DNA of 33,450 nucleotides from Planctomycetota bacterium (lineage in GTDB: Bacteria > Planctomycetota > Phycisphaerae > UBA1845). Position numbers and translations under genes: made by a program. Where the stretch lies: contig JAJRPG010000016.1 in the NCBI GenBank assembly GCA_024280855.1, positions 1-33,450 on the forward strand, read 5' to 3'. The stretch's first letter is position 1. Each line of letters begins with the position of its first letter. The notes under the pieces are model-generated. The model was given only the letters and a program-made list of their open reading frames with translations. It searched no databases and had not been told where the DNA came from. Of the stretch, positions 1-6,681 are shown piece after piece.

Positions 1-40
1 ATGACGCTTGTGCTGATCGATTCCCATAAACAACATAGCT

Positions 41-119
41 GAGTTCTCCTGCGTAAAAGAATTCTGTTTTTGGCGGTCCCACGAGGATACGCCGTCCAAT
101 GAATTCTGCAGGAGAACTC
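41..119. repeat. Long imperfect inverted repeat (hairpin 1)
   Basis: The arms GAGTTCTCCTGC (41-52) and GCAGGAGAACTC (108-119) are perfectly complementary. After a 5-nt bulge (53-57) the stem continues with AGAATTC (58-64) against GAATTCT (101-107), giving about 19 paired positions. The apical part holds a nested small stem, GGCG (72-75) with CGCC (90-93). It lies 76 bp beyond the stop of the NUDIX gene. No T-tract follows on either strand, so it is not a standard intrinsic terminator. It could be a palindromic dispersed element or part of a structured RNA. Confidence 0.7.
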
Positions 120-120
120 T

Positions 121-173
121 CTTTCATGGAATCAGGTCCTTTTTTGGGGACCTGGGGGATTCGATGATAAAAG
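121..173. repeat. Second adjacent hairpin (hairpin 2)
   Basis: CAGGTCC (133-139) pairs with GGACCTG (148-154). Alternatively AGGTCC/GGACCT continues outward, past a four-G bulge (154-157), with GAATC (129-133) against GATTC (158-162), then TCAT (124-127) against ATGA (164-167). The apex is T-rich. It begins one base after hairpin 1 ends, so the two form a tandem structured block between the window start and the NUDIX gene. On the minus strand it could help end NUDIX transcription, but no U-tract follows. Confidence 0.6.
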
Positions 174-194
174 CGCATTAGTCATAACGACGCT

Positions 195-605
195 TCACCC
201 CTCCAGCATCCATTTAACCACAGGCCCAGACGCCACATCAAAGTCGTATTCTCGCAAATGAGTTTTGGGAATCCAACGCAAATGATTTTCAGTCGTTTCG
301 CTGACCTCCCCGCTAATCACCCCGCAAAAGAAATAGCGAACCTCAATACGCTGACCATCAATCTCTTCAATCAACGGAGGCTGACCAGTTACCACCTCAA
401 CAACTAAGCCAAGCTCCTCGCTGGCGAATCGACGCATCGACTGCTCCGGCGATTCATCATGCGTCGCCAAGCCGCGCGGGAATTGCCAACAGGACTGACC
501 ATCTGAAGTTTGAACATCGTTAGCTACGCGCGAAATGAGTATATGATTGTCACTGCGCTCGACAATGCCCGCAACTACCAGTTGGCTACCTTTACGATGA
601 CCCAT
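195..605 (-). CDS. NUDIX hydrolase with altered Nudix box
   Basis: This is a 136-residue single-domain NUDIX protein, expected to hydrolyse a nucleoside diphosphate linked to another moiety; the substrate cannot be told from sequence. The Nudix box runs from G45 to L67 and follows the spacing Gx5Ex7RExxEExGx: G45, E51, R59, E63, E64 and G66 are present. The first glutamate of the RExxEE core is replaced by phenylalanine (F60); in MutT-type enzymes that glutamate takes part in metal binding and catalysis. A core WQFPRG precedes the box. The ATG is preceded by an AGGAAAG ribosome site a few bases upstream. The gene stands alone, 56 bp downstream of the CrcB-linked membrane protein gene on the same strand. 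It may be a low-activity or divergent member. Confidence 0.85.
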   Translation of the reverse strand: MGHRKGSQLVVAGIVERSDNHILISRVANDVQTSDGQSCWQFPRGLATHDESPEQSMRRFASEELGLVVEVVTGQPPLIEEIDGQRIEVRYFFCGVISGEVSETTENHLRWIPKTHLREYDFDVASGPVVKWMLEG

Positions 606-661
606 GTGCTTTCCTGCCCACCTTAAAAACCTGCTAATTCAAAATCCGTGCAGGAATTACA

Positions 662-1387
662 CTACGCTGGCGACCGTAAAATCAACGTCTGAGAACCAAT
701 CCCAAAAGCCAGCAGCCCAACAGATAGCACCACGCGAACCATCCACGATACACCCCGTTGTGGCGCGTGAATAGTGCGCATCAGACCAGGCGCAACATCC
801 TTAGTGATTTCACCATCAGTCGCCGCCCAACGCGCATAACCCAAAAGGCCACCCGGCGGATATTTTTGTCGCAAATGCTGCGACATGTTCACGACGACTG
901 AAGCCCGGTACGCGTCAATCGATTGACCTTGAAGCTTTAATCTCGGATTACGAGAGGCATTCGCCGCAACCCATACCGGCATATCTCTGGACTCAACCAT
1001 CAACGAAAACAACCAGCAGAACAATACCACTACTGTTGTCCCCACAATCAATGGCATCGAGTGATAAGGCCGCGATCGCTGAGCGGCACGGTACATCGCA
1101 GCCCCAATAACCAAACCGAATAGTGGAAAGAAAAATAGACCCAGATAAAACGGCAACTGAGCGGCATGAGAAAGAAGCCAACCCAGCGGCACCGAAAACA
1201 TCAGACCAACAACGGTCGGCAGAACAAACTTCAATCCGTTAGCGCGCGGCGCTGAACGATTTTCTTGAAGCACTTTGCCCTGAACTTGACCTTGGCTTTT
1301 CTGTTGCATGGGAGATGGCACATCTACCCCCTTCATTGTAGGTGAATGCTTAGTCGTGCGATCATTATCAATCTCTGTCGAACTCAT
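662..1387 (-). CDS. Hypothetical four-helix membrane protein coupled to CrcB
   Basis: I do not recognise this 241-residue protein. The first 50 or so residues are polar and glutamine/serine-rich, probably cytoplasmic. Hydrophobic segments follow at about 53-75, 79-102, 113-132 and 215-237, with a soluble stretch of about 80 residues between the third and fourth segments. Its ATG overlaps the TGA of the upstream fluoride-channel gene (ATGA), so the two are co-transcribed and probably translationally coupled. That context hints at a related envelope or ion function, but no motif supports a specific role. Confidence 0.7.
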   Translation of the reverse strand: MSSTEIDNDRTTKHSPTMKGVDVPSPMQQKSQGQVQGKVLQENRSAPRANGLKFVLPTVVGLMFSVPLGWLLSHAAQLPFYLGLFFFPLFGLVIGAAMYRAAQRSRPYHSMPLIVGTTVVVLFCWLFSLMVESRDMPVWVAANASRNPRLKLQGQSIDAYRASVVVNMSQHLRQKYPPGGLLGYARWAATDGEITKDVAPGLMRTIHAPQRGVSWMVRVVLSVGLLAFGIGSQTLILRSPA

Positions 1388-1764
1388 ACGCTAACCCACC
1401 ACTTCGCCACACGTTGACCAAACCAAGCCGCCGCAACACACGTCACTACACTACCGATTATATTCAACATAGCCAAGCCATACGCCCGCGACTCCGCCAG
1501 TTTGAGCGTATCCAACGAAAAAGTGCTAAATGTGGTGAACCCGCCCAATAGCCCAACCAAAATCGCAGTACGCACACGCGGGTCCATCGTTGAACCTTCC
1601 ATGTACTTACTTAAAAAACCTATAGCCAAACAGCCGACGACATTGACCGTAAACGTACCTATGGGGAAGCTAGCCGAATATCGCTGCACGAATGAAGCAA
1701 TCGTATAACGAAGCATGCTCCCCACAGCCCCGCCAAATCCCACATATATCATCTGAGTCAACAA
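1384..1764 (-). CDS. crcB: CrcB/Fluc-type fluoride channel
   Basis: This 126-residue protein has the length and four-helix pattern of CrcB (Fluc) channels, which export fluoride as dual-topology dimers in the inner membrane. Visible family motifs are GFGGAVGSMLRY at the N-terminus, GTFTVNVVGC with the pore asparagine in the second helix, and GGFTTFSTFS at the break in the third helix, whose phenylalanines line the fluoride pore. The start is taken as TTG at 1764 because GAAAGGG lies 4-5 nt upstream; the first in-frame ATG, at 1752, would be about 17 nt from that site. The downstream membrane protein overlaps it by 4 nt. I see no fluoride riboswitch consensus upstream. Confidence 0.92.
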   Translation of the reverse strand: MLTQMIYVGFGGAVGSMLRYTIASFVQRYSASFPIGTFTVNVVGCLAIGFLSKYMEGSTMDPRVRTAILVGLLGGFTTFSTFSLDTLKLAESRAYGLAMLNIIGSVVTCVAAAWFGQRVAKWWVSV

Positions 1765-1867
1765 TGCGCCCTTTCCAACAGCTCCGCCCGATCAGCAAAA
1801 TAGCTAATGTCAACGCTCAACATATCTTGACGCAATGATCAACCCCGTGCAACCGTAAAGTCGGATG

Positions 1868-1899
1868 CCCCATTCTTCGGGTACTCCCGAAAGGTGGGG
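1868..1899. repeat. GC-rich hairpin downstream of the anti-sigma gene
   Basis: CCCCATTCTTCGGG (1868-1881) pairs with CCCGAAAGGTGGGG (1886-1899) around a TACT loop, with two wobble pairs and one mismatch. It sits about 55 bp past the anti-sigma stop (1955) and upstream of crcB on the minus strand. There is no U-tract. It may end the sigma/anti-sigma transcript or be a dispersed palindromic repeat. The rest of 1765-1954 shows no gene I can support. Confidence 0.55.
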
Positions 1900-1954
1900 G
1901 AAGGACACGAAAATATGGTTGTCGTTACGCAATAGCAGGCCAGTGAAATCCCAG

Positions 1955-3604
1955 CTATTGCAAAGGATGCTCACTCTTTTTCGCTTTAGCTTTAACAGGT
2001 TTAGATGACTTGGACTTCGCCCCAGCGGGCGGTTTAACACGTGTGCGTTTTTTCTTAGGCGGTGCAACAAACTCCACCACCAGCGTAATGTATTGTTGCT
2101 CAGCCTTTTTCCCTTGGCCCAAGGTTGCCTTCGCCGCTGGGTGCGCTTTATCAGCCATCACTCTCTGCCCCCTTGCCATACGCCTACGTTTGCGAGATTT
2201 ACGCAGCGCCGCTTTTCGCCGTTCAACCAAGGGGCGTGAACCAGAAGCTTCCACGCCCGCCTCCTCTGTCCGGTCGACACTGGCTAAAACCGTCGCATCA
2301 TCGCGCTCATCATCAGCGCCTTTCGCAAGACCAACAACCTCGTTACGGGTTTGATGGTTAGATTCTTTCTTTGCCTGCGCCGTATCCATCGGCGCGGCTT
2401 CGCTAAATGTCAGCATGTCCTGCGAAAGCCCAACCGCTTTCATCATCTCAGCAAAAATATCGACTTGAGATTCCTTAGCTTCGCCAGCCTTTTTAGATTT
2501 GGTAACTTCATTCTTTGTAGAAGAATCAACTGCATCCATGTCTAACTTCACGGCTTCAGTTGCCGACTGCCGAAAATGAGAAACGCTGGATTGCGCCTGC
2601 GCTAATCCCTGGACAACGATTGGCCCAGCAGACAGTGCCACATCCTTGTCCTTCACGCCTTCGATGTCGATGTTATCCAATAGCGTTTGCATCTGCCCAA
2701 TCGGAATACGTACCAGCATTTGGCTCTGGTTATCCCCGCGATAGTTAGTCCCGGCTTTGCCTTGATAATAAAACGACTGACCACGCAGTTTCGTCGCTTG
2801 AGTAGACGCCTCAATCGCATCTGCATTCACTAAACCCTGAGACGCCAATTGTAGCTTGAACGCCTCACGGGCCTGCGCAATCTGCTTCGCATCGTGCATG
2901 GCTAATCGGAGTCGCACAGGCTCATTCTTGAACGCATGGGTCGCTAAAAAGTCTAACTTCTCACCCGCAGCTAAGCGCTGTTCCGTATCCGCTTGTATAA
3001 CCAAGCTCTCCGCAGCTTCTTTAAGTGCAGGGCGATTATCGCGTTCGAGAGCTGGCTTAGCCGCAGGTGGAGCCGCGTCCATCACCGCAACCGGCTGAGA
3101 ACGCTTAGCCAAACGACTTTTCGCCGGTGACGATTTTCTCGCTCGGGCTATTCTTCTGTCGCCAGGCTTCACCGCATCCTTTTCAGCAGAAAAATCATCC
3201 TGCTTCTGAGTAACCATAGCCAACTGGCTTTCGCCATTCGTAACACCTTGATCCGCCCCTCGCATGTACCACCAGCCGCCTGTAACCAAGATCGCCATCG
3301 CCGCAGCCAAGGACATCATCGCACGCATCGGTCGCCATGATGTTCTCATAGGATAAGGTGACTCGTCAGTGTCACCAAGCAGCGCCTGTCGTTCAAGCTG
3401 TCGCAGCACATCATTAGCCATCGAATCCGGCGCACCTTGGCGGGGCAGTTTCGCTGTCATCTCGCGCATCTGTCGCAAATCTTCCAGCATCGCTCGCGCC
3501 GTTTCATCCCGGGCTATTTCTCGCTCTACATATTCACGTTCGCGTACATCTACTTCGCCGTCCAGATATGCGCTCAAAAGCTCAGCTAATTTGTCGTGAC
3601 TCAT
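1955..3604 (-). CDS. Membrane anti-sigma factor partner of the ECF sigma factor
   Basis: This 549-residue protein is the probable anti-sigma factor of the gene upstream. Residues 1-55 (LLSAYLDGEV...REREYVEREI...ARAMLEDLRQM) match the anti-sigma N-terminal helical fold, but the HxxxCxxC zinc ligands of the ZAS type are absent. One membrane helix lies at about 96-113. The large C-terminal part, probably periplasmic, holds a middle region resembling DUF4349-like stress-anchor domains only loosely, long charged low-complexity stretches, and a very lysine/arginine-rich tail over the last 35 residues. Its ATG lies 3 nt after the sigma stop, a typical co-translated pair. The triggering signal cannot be read from the sequence. 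Confidence 0.75.
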   Translation of the reverse strand: MSHDKLAELLSAYLDGEVDVREREYVEREIARDETARAMLEDLRQMREMTAKLPRQGAPDSMANDVLRQLERQALLGDTDESPYPMRTSWRPMRAMMSLAAAMAILVTGGWWYMRGADQGVTNGESQLAMVTQKQDDFSAEKDAVKPGDRRIARARKSSPAKSRLAKRSQPVAVMDAAPPAAKPALERDNRPALKEAAESLVIQADTEQRLAAGEKLDFLATHAFKNEPVRLRLAMHDAKQIAQAREAFKLQLASQGLVNADAIEASTQATKLRGQSFYYQGKAGTNYRGDNQSQMLVRIPIGQMQTLLDNIDIEGVKDKDVALSAGPIVVQGLAQAQSSVSHFRQSATEAVKLDMDAVDSSTKNEVTKSKKAGEAKESQVDIFAEMMKAVGLSQDMLTFSEAAPMDTAQAKKESNHQTRNEVVGLAKGADDERDDATVLASVDRTEEAGVEASGSRPLVERRKAALRKSRKRRRMARGQRVMADKAHPAAKATLGQGKKAEQQYITLVVEFVAPPKKKRTRVKPPAGAKSKSSKPVKAKAKKSEHPLQ

Positions 3605-3607
3605 TAG

Positions 3608-4282
3608 TTAGTCACCCTCCTGTCGATGCTTGTCGCCAAGCATAGGTCCCAGCGCTTCGCGCAGCGCCATGCGCCCTCGATGAAGACGAGACTTCACGGT
3701 CCCAACCGGCACTTCAAGAATCTCGCCAATCGTCTGATAGTTCATGTCTTCAATATCTCGCAACACCACCACCGCCCGCTGATCGTCATCCAGTGATTGC
3801 ATAGCCTCAAGCAGTTTCTCCTGCAAGTGCCGATCCTCTGGCACTTCGTCTGTATACCGCATCAGCCCAACCGCCTGCGTGGTAGATAAATCCTGCGACT
3901 CGTCCAGCGCAACCGTGCGACGCACTTTTTGAGACCGCCGAGCCGTCAACGCGAGGTTCACCGCAATCCGAAATATCCAGGTATAAAAACCGCTATCCTC
4001 GCGGAAGGACGAGATACGCTGCAACGCCTTGAGAAAAGCCTCCTGCGTCAAGTCGCGGGCGTCTTCAGCATTACCGGAAATGCGCCAGACCGCGTTGTAC
4101 ACCCGGTCCTGATATTTGACGATGAGTGCGCCAAACGCTTCAGATTTCCCAGCTTTCGCGCCCTTAATCAGATCGATATCCTCCGACTTGCCCACCTGCG
4201 CAGGCCCACCCTCAGCCGTCTCGTTCCATTCTTTTGGACGCTCAACCACCGCCAAAGTTCCCGCATTAAGCCAGATAAACAC
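3608..4282 (-). CDS. ECF-family RNA polymerase sigma factor
   Basis: This is a 224-residue sigma70 ECF protein. Region 2 is clear (AFGALIVKYQDRVYNAVWRI, then DARDLTQEAFLKAL, then FYTWIFRIAVNLA), and region 4 ends the protein (AVVVLRDIEDMNYQTIGEIL, then GTVKSRLHRGRMALRE). It directs RNA polymerase to a stress or envelope regulon, held in check by the membrane anti-sigma factor encoded 3 nt downstream. The start is uncertain. The reading frame opens at a GTG (4282), but the first 25 or so residues come from a sequence repeated at 5666-5722, and the conserved fold begins only near residue 35. A GTG codon about 30 residues in, just before KSEDIDLIKG, is an alternative. No in-frame ATG precedes the domain. 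Confidence 0.9.
   Translation of the reverse strand: MFIWLNAGTLAVVERPKEWNETAEGGPAQVGKSEDIDLIKGAKAGKSEAFGALIVKYQDRVYNAVWRISGNAEDARDLTQEAFLKALQRISSFREDSGFYTWIFRIAVNLALTARRSQKVRRTVALDESQDLSTTQAVGLMRYTDEVPEDRHLQEKLLEAMQSLDDDQRAVVVLRDIEDMNYQTIGEILEVPVGTVKSRLHRGRMALREALGPMLGDKHRQEGD
4211..4267. repeat. Dispersed repeat part 1, copy A
   Basis: This 57-bp stretch is about 85% identical to 5666-5722 (7 mismatches over the best 47 bp). In copy A it encodes, on the minus strand, the N-terminal residues GTLAVVERPKEWNETA of the sigma-factor frame. In copy B the same frame reads ETLAVDERSKEWNESA. Confidence 0.8.
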
Positions 4283-4803
4283 CGATCAAAAACCTACAAA
4301 TCACTTCCGATAACCCATCTTCCCACGTTACAGTACCACGTCAATGAATGAAAATCCTGATTAGGTATGGTATGGCAATCCGGTAGGGCACGGTCGTTCT
4401 TCCGCTTACTGGCGGAAAGTTGGCCTGCCTGAACTATTGGCACGCACACTGGCCTTACGGCGCCAATAGGCCCGTTTCCTCAGTTATAAACAGGGCACGG
4501 CCAAATGATATTTTGAGGTTCTTGATAATGGTCGCTTATCGTCATCAATCCGGAAGCTGCTTAACCACGCCCGTATCGCTTAACAAACGGCGTGCCAAAA
4601 TACGGATAATATATTTTATCAAGAATAACAAGAGTGCGGCGGTGGGCTTTGAGATCAGTCCGCAGATCCCGCTGCTTCAGATTGACGTTCTTGACCTTCA
4701 CAGTGATGGCTTTGCTCACATGGAGTCCATACCCTCCATCGCCACACTTGACATGCAATCTGCGATTTGCCACGATTCCCTTTGAACTGAGCCTTCCCCC
4801 AAC
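4283..4803. other. Gene-poor accessory interval
   Basis: Apart from the second half of repeat copy A (4379-4441), I see no convincing gene here. Open frames of 121 residues (plus, 4420-4785) and 70 residues (minus, 4561-4773) exist but show no recognisable domain and overlap each other. The 4283-4378 portion is the likely promoter region of the sigma gene; I found no clear ECF promoter pair. The last bases (4804-4810, GTGAGGC) resemble a degenerate integron core site and also serve as the ribosome site of the VOC gene. Confidence 0.5.
4379..4441. repeat. Dispersed hairpin repeat part 2, copy A
   Basis: This 63-bp stretch differs from 5722-5784 at 5 positions (about 92% identity). It contains the hairpin TTCCGC-TTACTG-GCGGAA and an outer pairing GGTAGG/CCTGCC. 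In copy B the inner stem is kept by a wobble pair (TTCCGT...GCGGAA), which suggests that the fold is maintained. Confidence 0.85.
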
Positions 4804-4818
4804 GTGAGGCCACAGCCC

Positions 4819-5616
4819 ATGAGTGACACCTTTCCCCTACGCGTCGGCGGAGTTATTAGCGCCGACATCGCCGTTCCCGAACACGAACGCGAATTACGCT
4901 TCTACTCACGTGTACTCAGCACGGGTGAGATTCCGCTCTGGCGCGAGGATCTGATGAACAACCTCGGCGTGCCGATCATCGGCTTGGGCGCGCGCACCGC
5001 GGAACATGCTGATCTCCCGCTCCAATGGATGCCGCACATTCAAGTAGCCGATGTCGCAGCCAGTGCGGAGTGTGCGCTCGACTTGGGCGGAGAAGAGCTT
5101 ATGCATGGCAGAGACGACGATGGAAGGAGCCAGTGGGCGGTGCTACTCGATCCGAATGGAGCCGCGTTCGGGATCATCCCGGTCGTTTCTGCTGACGAGC
5201 TACCCCCTCCTGAAGGCGCCGCATCGCACGACGCTATGGCTCGTGCTGGGCGGATCACCTGGCTTGATCTGACTGTCTCCGACGCCTCGGCCACTCGTGA
5301 CTTTTATCGACGGGTCGTTGGTTGGTCGGCGCAGGACGTCGAGATGGAGGAAGCAAGCGAGCGCTACGCCGACTACAACTTGCTTGGCGATGATGGAAAC
5401 CCAGCGGCTGGAGTCCGCCATGCGCGCGGCGTGAATCTAGGTCTGCCACCAATCTGGATAATCTCCCTCCCTGTTGGCGACCTCGCCGAGAGTCTCCGTC
5501 GCGTACGGGAGGAAGAGGGCAAGGTCATCAAGGTGACACAGGGGATCGATGGGGAATGCGCACGTGTGGTTGTTCAGGATCCAGTGGGGGCGTACATAGC
5601 GTTGGTGCCGGGATAG
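4819..5616 (+). CDS. Two-domain VOC protein (glyoxalase/bleomycin-resistance superfamily)
   Basis: This 265-residue protein has two vicinal-oxygen-chelate domains, about residues 5-125 and 143-265. The first has RELRFYSRVL and, near its end, LLDPNGAAFGIIP; the second has WLDLTVSDASATRDFYRRVVGW and VVQDPVGAYIALVPG. Such proteins are typically cytosolic metal-binding enzymes or drug-binding proteins; the substrate is unknown. The start is ATG 4819 because GTGAGG (4804-4809) lies 9 nt upstream; a GTG at 4804 is less likely. The gene looks richer in GC codons than its neighbours. It is the only gene on its strand for several kb, is followed 14 bp after its stop by an attC-like half-site, and lies between two direct repeats. 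These features suggest acquisition as a cassette. Confidence 0.85.
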   Translation: MSDTFPLRVGGVISADIAVPEHERELRFYSRVLSTGEIPLWREDLMNNLGVPIIGLGARTAEHADLPLQWMPHIQVADVAASAECALDLGGEELMHGRDDDGRSQWAVLLDPNGAAFGIIPVVSADELPPPEGAASHDAMARAGRITWLDLTVSDASATRDFYRRVVGWSAQDVEMEEASERYADYNLLGDDGNPAAGVRHARGVNLGLPPIWIISLPVGDLAESLRRVREEEGKVIKVTQGIDGECARVVVQDPVGAYIALVPG

Positions 5617-5629
5617 GGAAGGTGCAGCG

Positions 5630-5646
5630 GCCTAACAAGGCGTTGT
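5630..5646 (+). other. attC-like half-site after the VOC gene
   Basis: GCCTAAC (5630-5636) matches the integron attC inverse-core consensus RYYYAAC exactly. It is followed by AAGGCGTTG, a common attC left-half continuation, beginning 14 bp after the VOC stop codon, where a cassette's recombination site normally starts. The complementary second half (CAACGCCTTG...GTTAGGC) is not found downstream; repeat copy B begins about 20 bp later. This is therefore a remnant or a look-alike, not a complete site. Confidence 0.4.
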
Positions 5647-5665
5647 GACCCTCGCGAACAAAAAG

Positions 5666-5722
5666 CCCAGCCGACTCGTTCCATTCTTTTGAACGCTCAT
5701 CCACAGCCAGAGTTTCTACATT
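5666..5722. repeat. Dispersed repeat part 1, copy B
   Basis: This is the second copy of the 57-bp stretch at 4211-4267, in the same orientation. Here it is directly joined to part 2, whereas in copy A the parts are separated by about 111 bp. Confidence 0.8.
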
Positions 5723-5784
5723 CCGGTAGGGCACGGTCGTTCTTCCGTCTACTAGCGGAAGGTTGACCTGCCTGAACTATTGGC
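5722..5784. repeat. Dispersed hairpin repeat part 2, copy B
   Basis: This is the second copy of 4379-4441, in the same orientation, with stem TTCCGT/GCGGAA and outer pairing GGTAGG/CCTGCC. It ends about 23 bp before the stop of the zinc-ribbon membrane protein gene at 5807. Confidence 0.85.
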
Positions 5785-5806
5785 TGTGAATTCGGGGCGA
5801 AGACTA

Positions 5807-6283
5807 TCAAGTATGCTGCAACATAACGAAAAAGCAGGACAACAAAAATGAGCTTGCTGACGACATTAACAGCAACAATAGTAGAAATGGCCAAGTCCGT
5901 TTTGATCGACGCGCCCGTCGGGTCATGAAGGCAGTTACCAGGAGCAGACACGACAAAGACATAATCAGTCCGACAATGTCTGCTACATAATTTGGAACTC
6001 CACGCGTGATGCCTATCAGCAAGGTGGGAATCATAACTGGAGTACACAATACCGTTTTTAGCACTTTAAGAGTTCCAAGATACGAAATTAGCTGCAAATA
6101 AAATATCCCTGGACCATAAAGAACGATCGTGCTAAGTACGAGTTGTTCGATAATGATTCGCCATCGCGACGACTTCCATCGCTCAGGTTCTGTTTCTGTA
6201 TGTTTCACTGAGGATCCGCACTCGGGGCAATTCCCTTCCGAAGCCAGTGTCCGCAAATTGTATCTACAAACAAAACACGGCAA
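5807..6283 (-). CDS. Zinc-ribbon membrane protein, possibly with a damaged 5' end
   Basis: The protein has about 158 residues. An N-terminal zinc ribbon (CFVC at 3-6, then CPEC at 19-22) has the YNL signature common in planctomycete small membrane proteins, and is followed by about four hydrophobic segments (roughly 46-68, 77-93, 99-120 and 131-156). Function unknown. The only usable start in this frame is TTG at 6283, directly before the first cysteine. Upstream the frame stays open for only a few more codons (reading TVLGD) before a TAA. A different frame offers an ATG (near 6322) reading MAKSKKIEPFSA. A one-base shift near 6285-6310 would join the two, so a frameshift or a sequencing error is possible. 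The protein at 21246-21836 has the same parts with the ribbon at the C-terminus. Confidence 0.65.
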   Translation of the reverse strand: MPCFVCRYNLRTLASEGNCPECGSSVKHTETEPERWKSSRWRIIIEQLVLSTIVLYGPGIFYLQLISYLGTLKVLKTVLCTPVMIPTLLIGITRGVPNYVADIVGLIMSLSCLLLVTAFMTRRARRSKRTWPFLLLLLLMSSASSFLLSCFFVMLQHT

Positions 6284-6681
6284 ATCGCCGAGAACGGTTC
6301 TATCTTTTTGCTTTTAGCCATGCAATTCCTGATTCATTGGATTAGACCAGCGATTAGACTAGGAATGTCCCTAAATGGTAATTTAACACACCCAGACATT
6401 GATACACCCCTCGCGCACTGATTGTATCATCCAAATGAAGCAGAATGAATCTATCCAACATCTTCAAAAATGTGGCCTCATGCATCCCAATGGTCAGTTT
6501 TGCTCACTTAGCTCGCCGTTTTAATGATACGAGCGAATAAGTCTTTGCGGTACACGTCTTATAATCGTCTCGTTGATACGCTTCCCGCTAAATTCACTTC
6601 TAAGTTCATTAGGTGATGACTGGTCTTAGCCGACATTATCCATGGCAACACACTTCCTCAATTAGATGGAACAGATTTTCA
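6284..6681. other. Intergenic region between divergent genes
   Basis: These 400 bp hold no gene I can support. A TATAAT hexamer at 6560-6565 could be a -10 element for the HTH-kinase pair, but no good -35 hexamer is seen at the right distance. No strong inverted repeat was noticed. Confidence 0.45.

Noticed and set aside
41-173. Retron-type msr/msd RNA
   Set aside because: The long stem is suggestive, but no reverse transcriptase gene is present in the window.
1765-1954. Fluoride (crcB) riboswitch upstream of the CrcB gene
   Set aside because: I could not find the conserved GGNGATG...TTCGCC pattern or the expected pseudoknot order; only an unrelated GC-rich hairpin is there.
2010-2748. Several plus-strand open frames of 62-114 residues
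   Set aside because: They lie entirely opposite the anti-sigma gene, share its codon pattern in another frame, and have no domain features.
4420-4785. Plus-strand 121-residue frame and overlapping minus-strand 70-residue frame
   Set aside because: Neither has recognisable motifs or a convincing ribosome site, and they overlap each other. I report the region as gene-poor.
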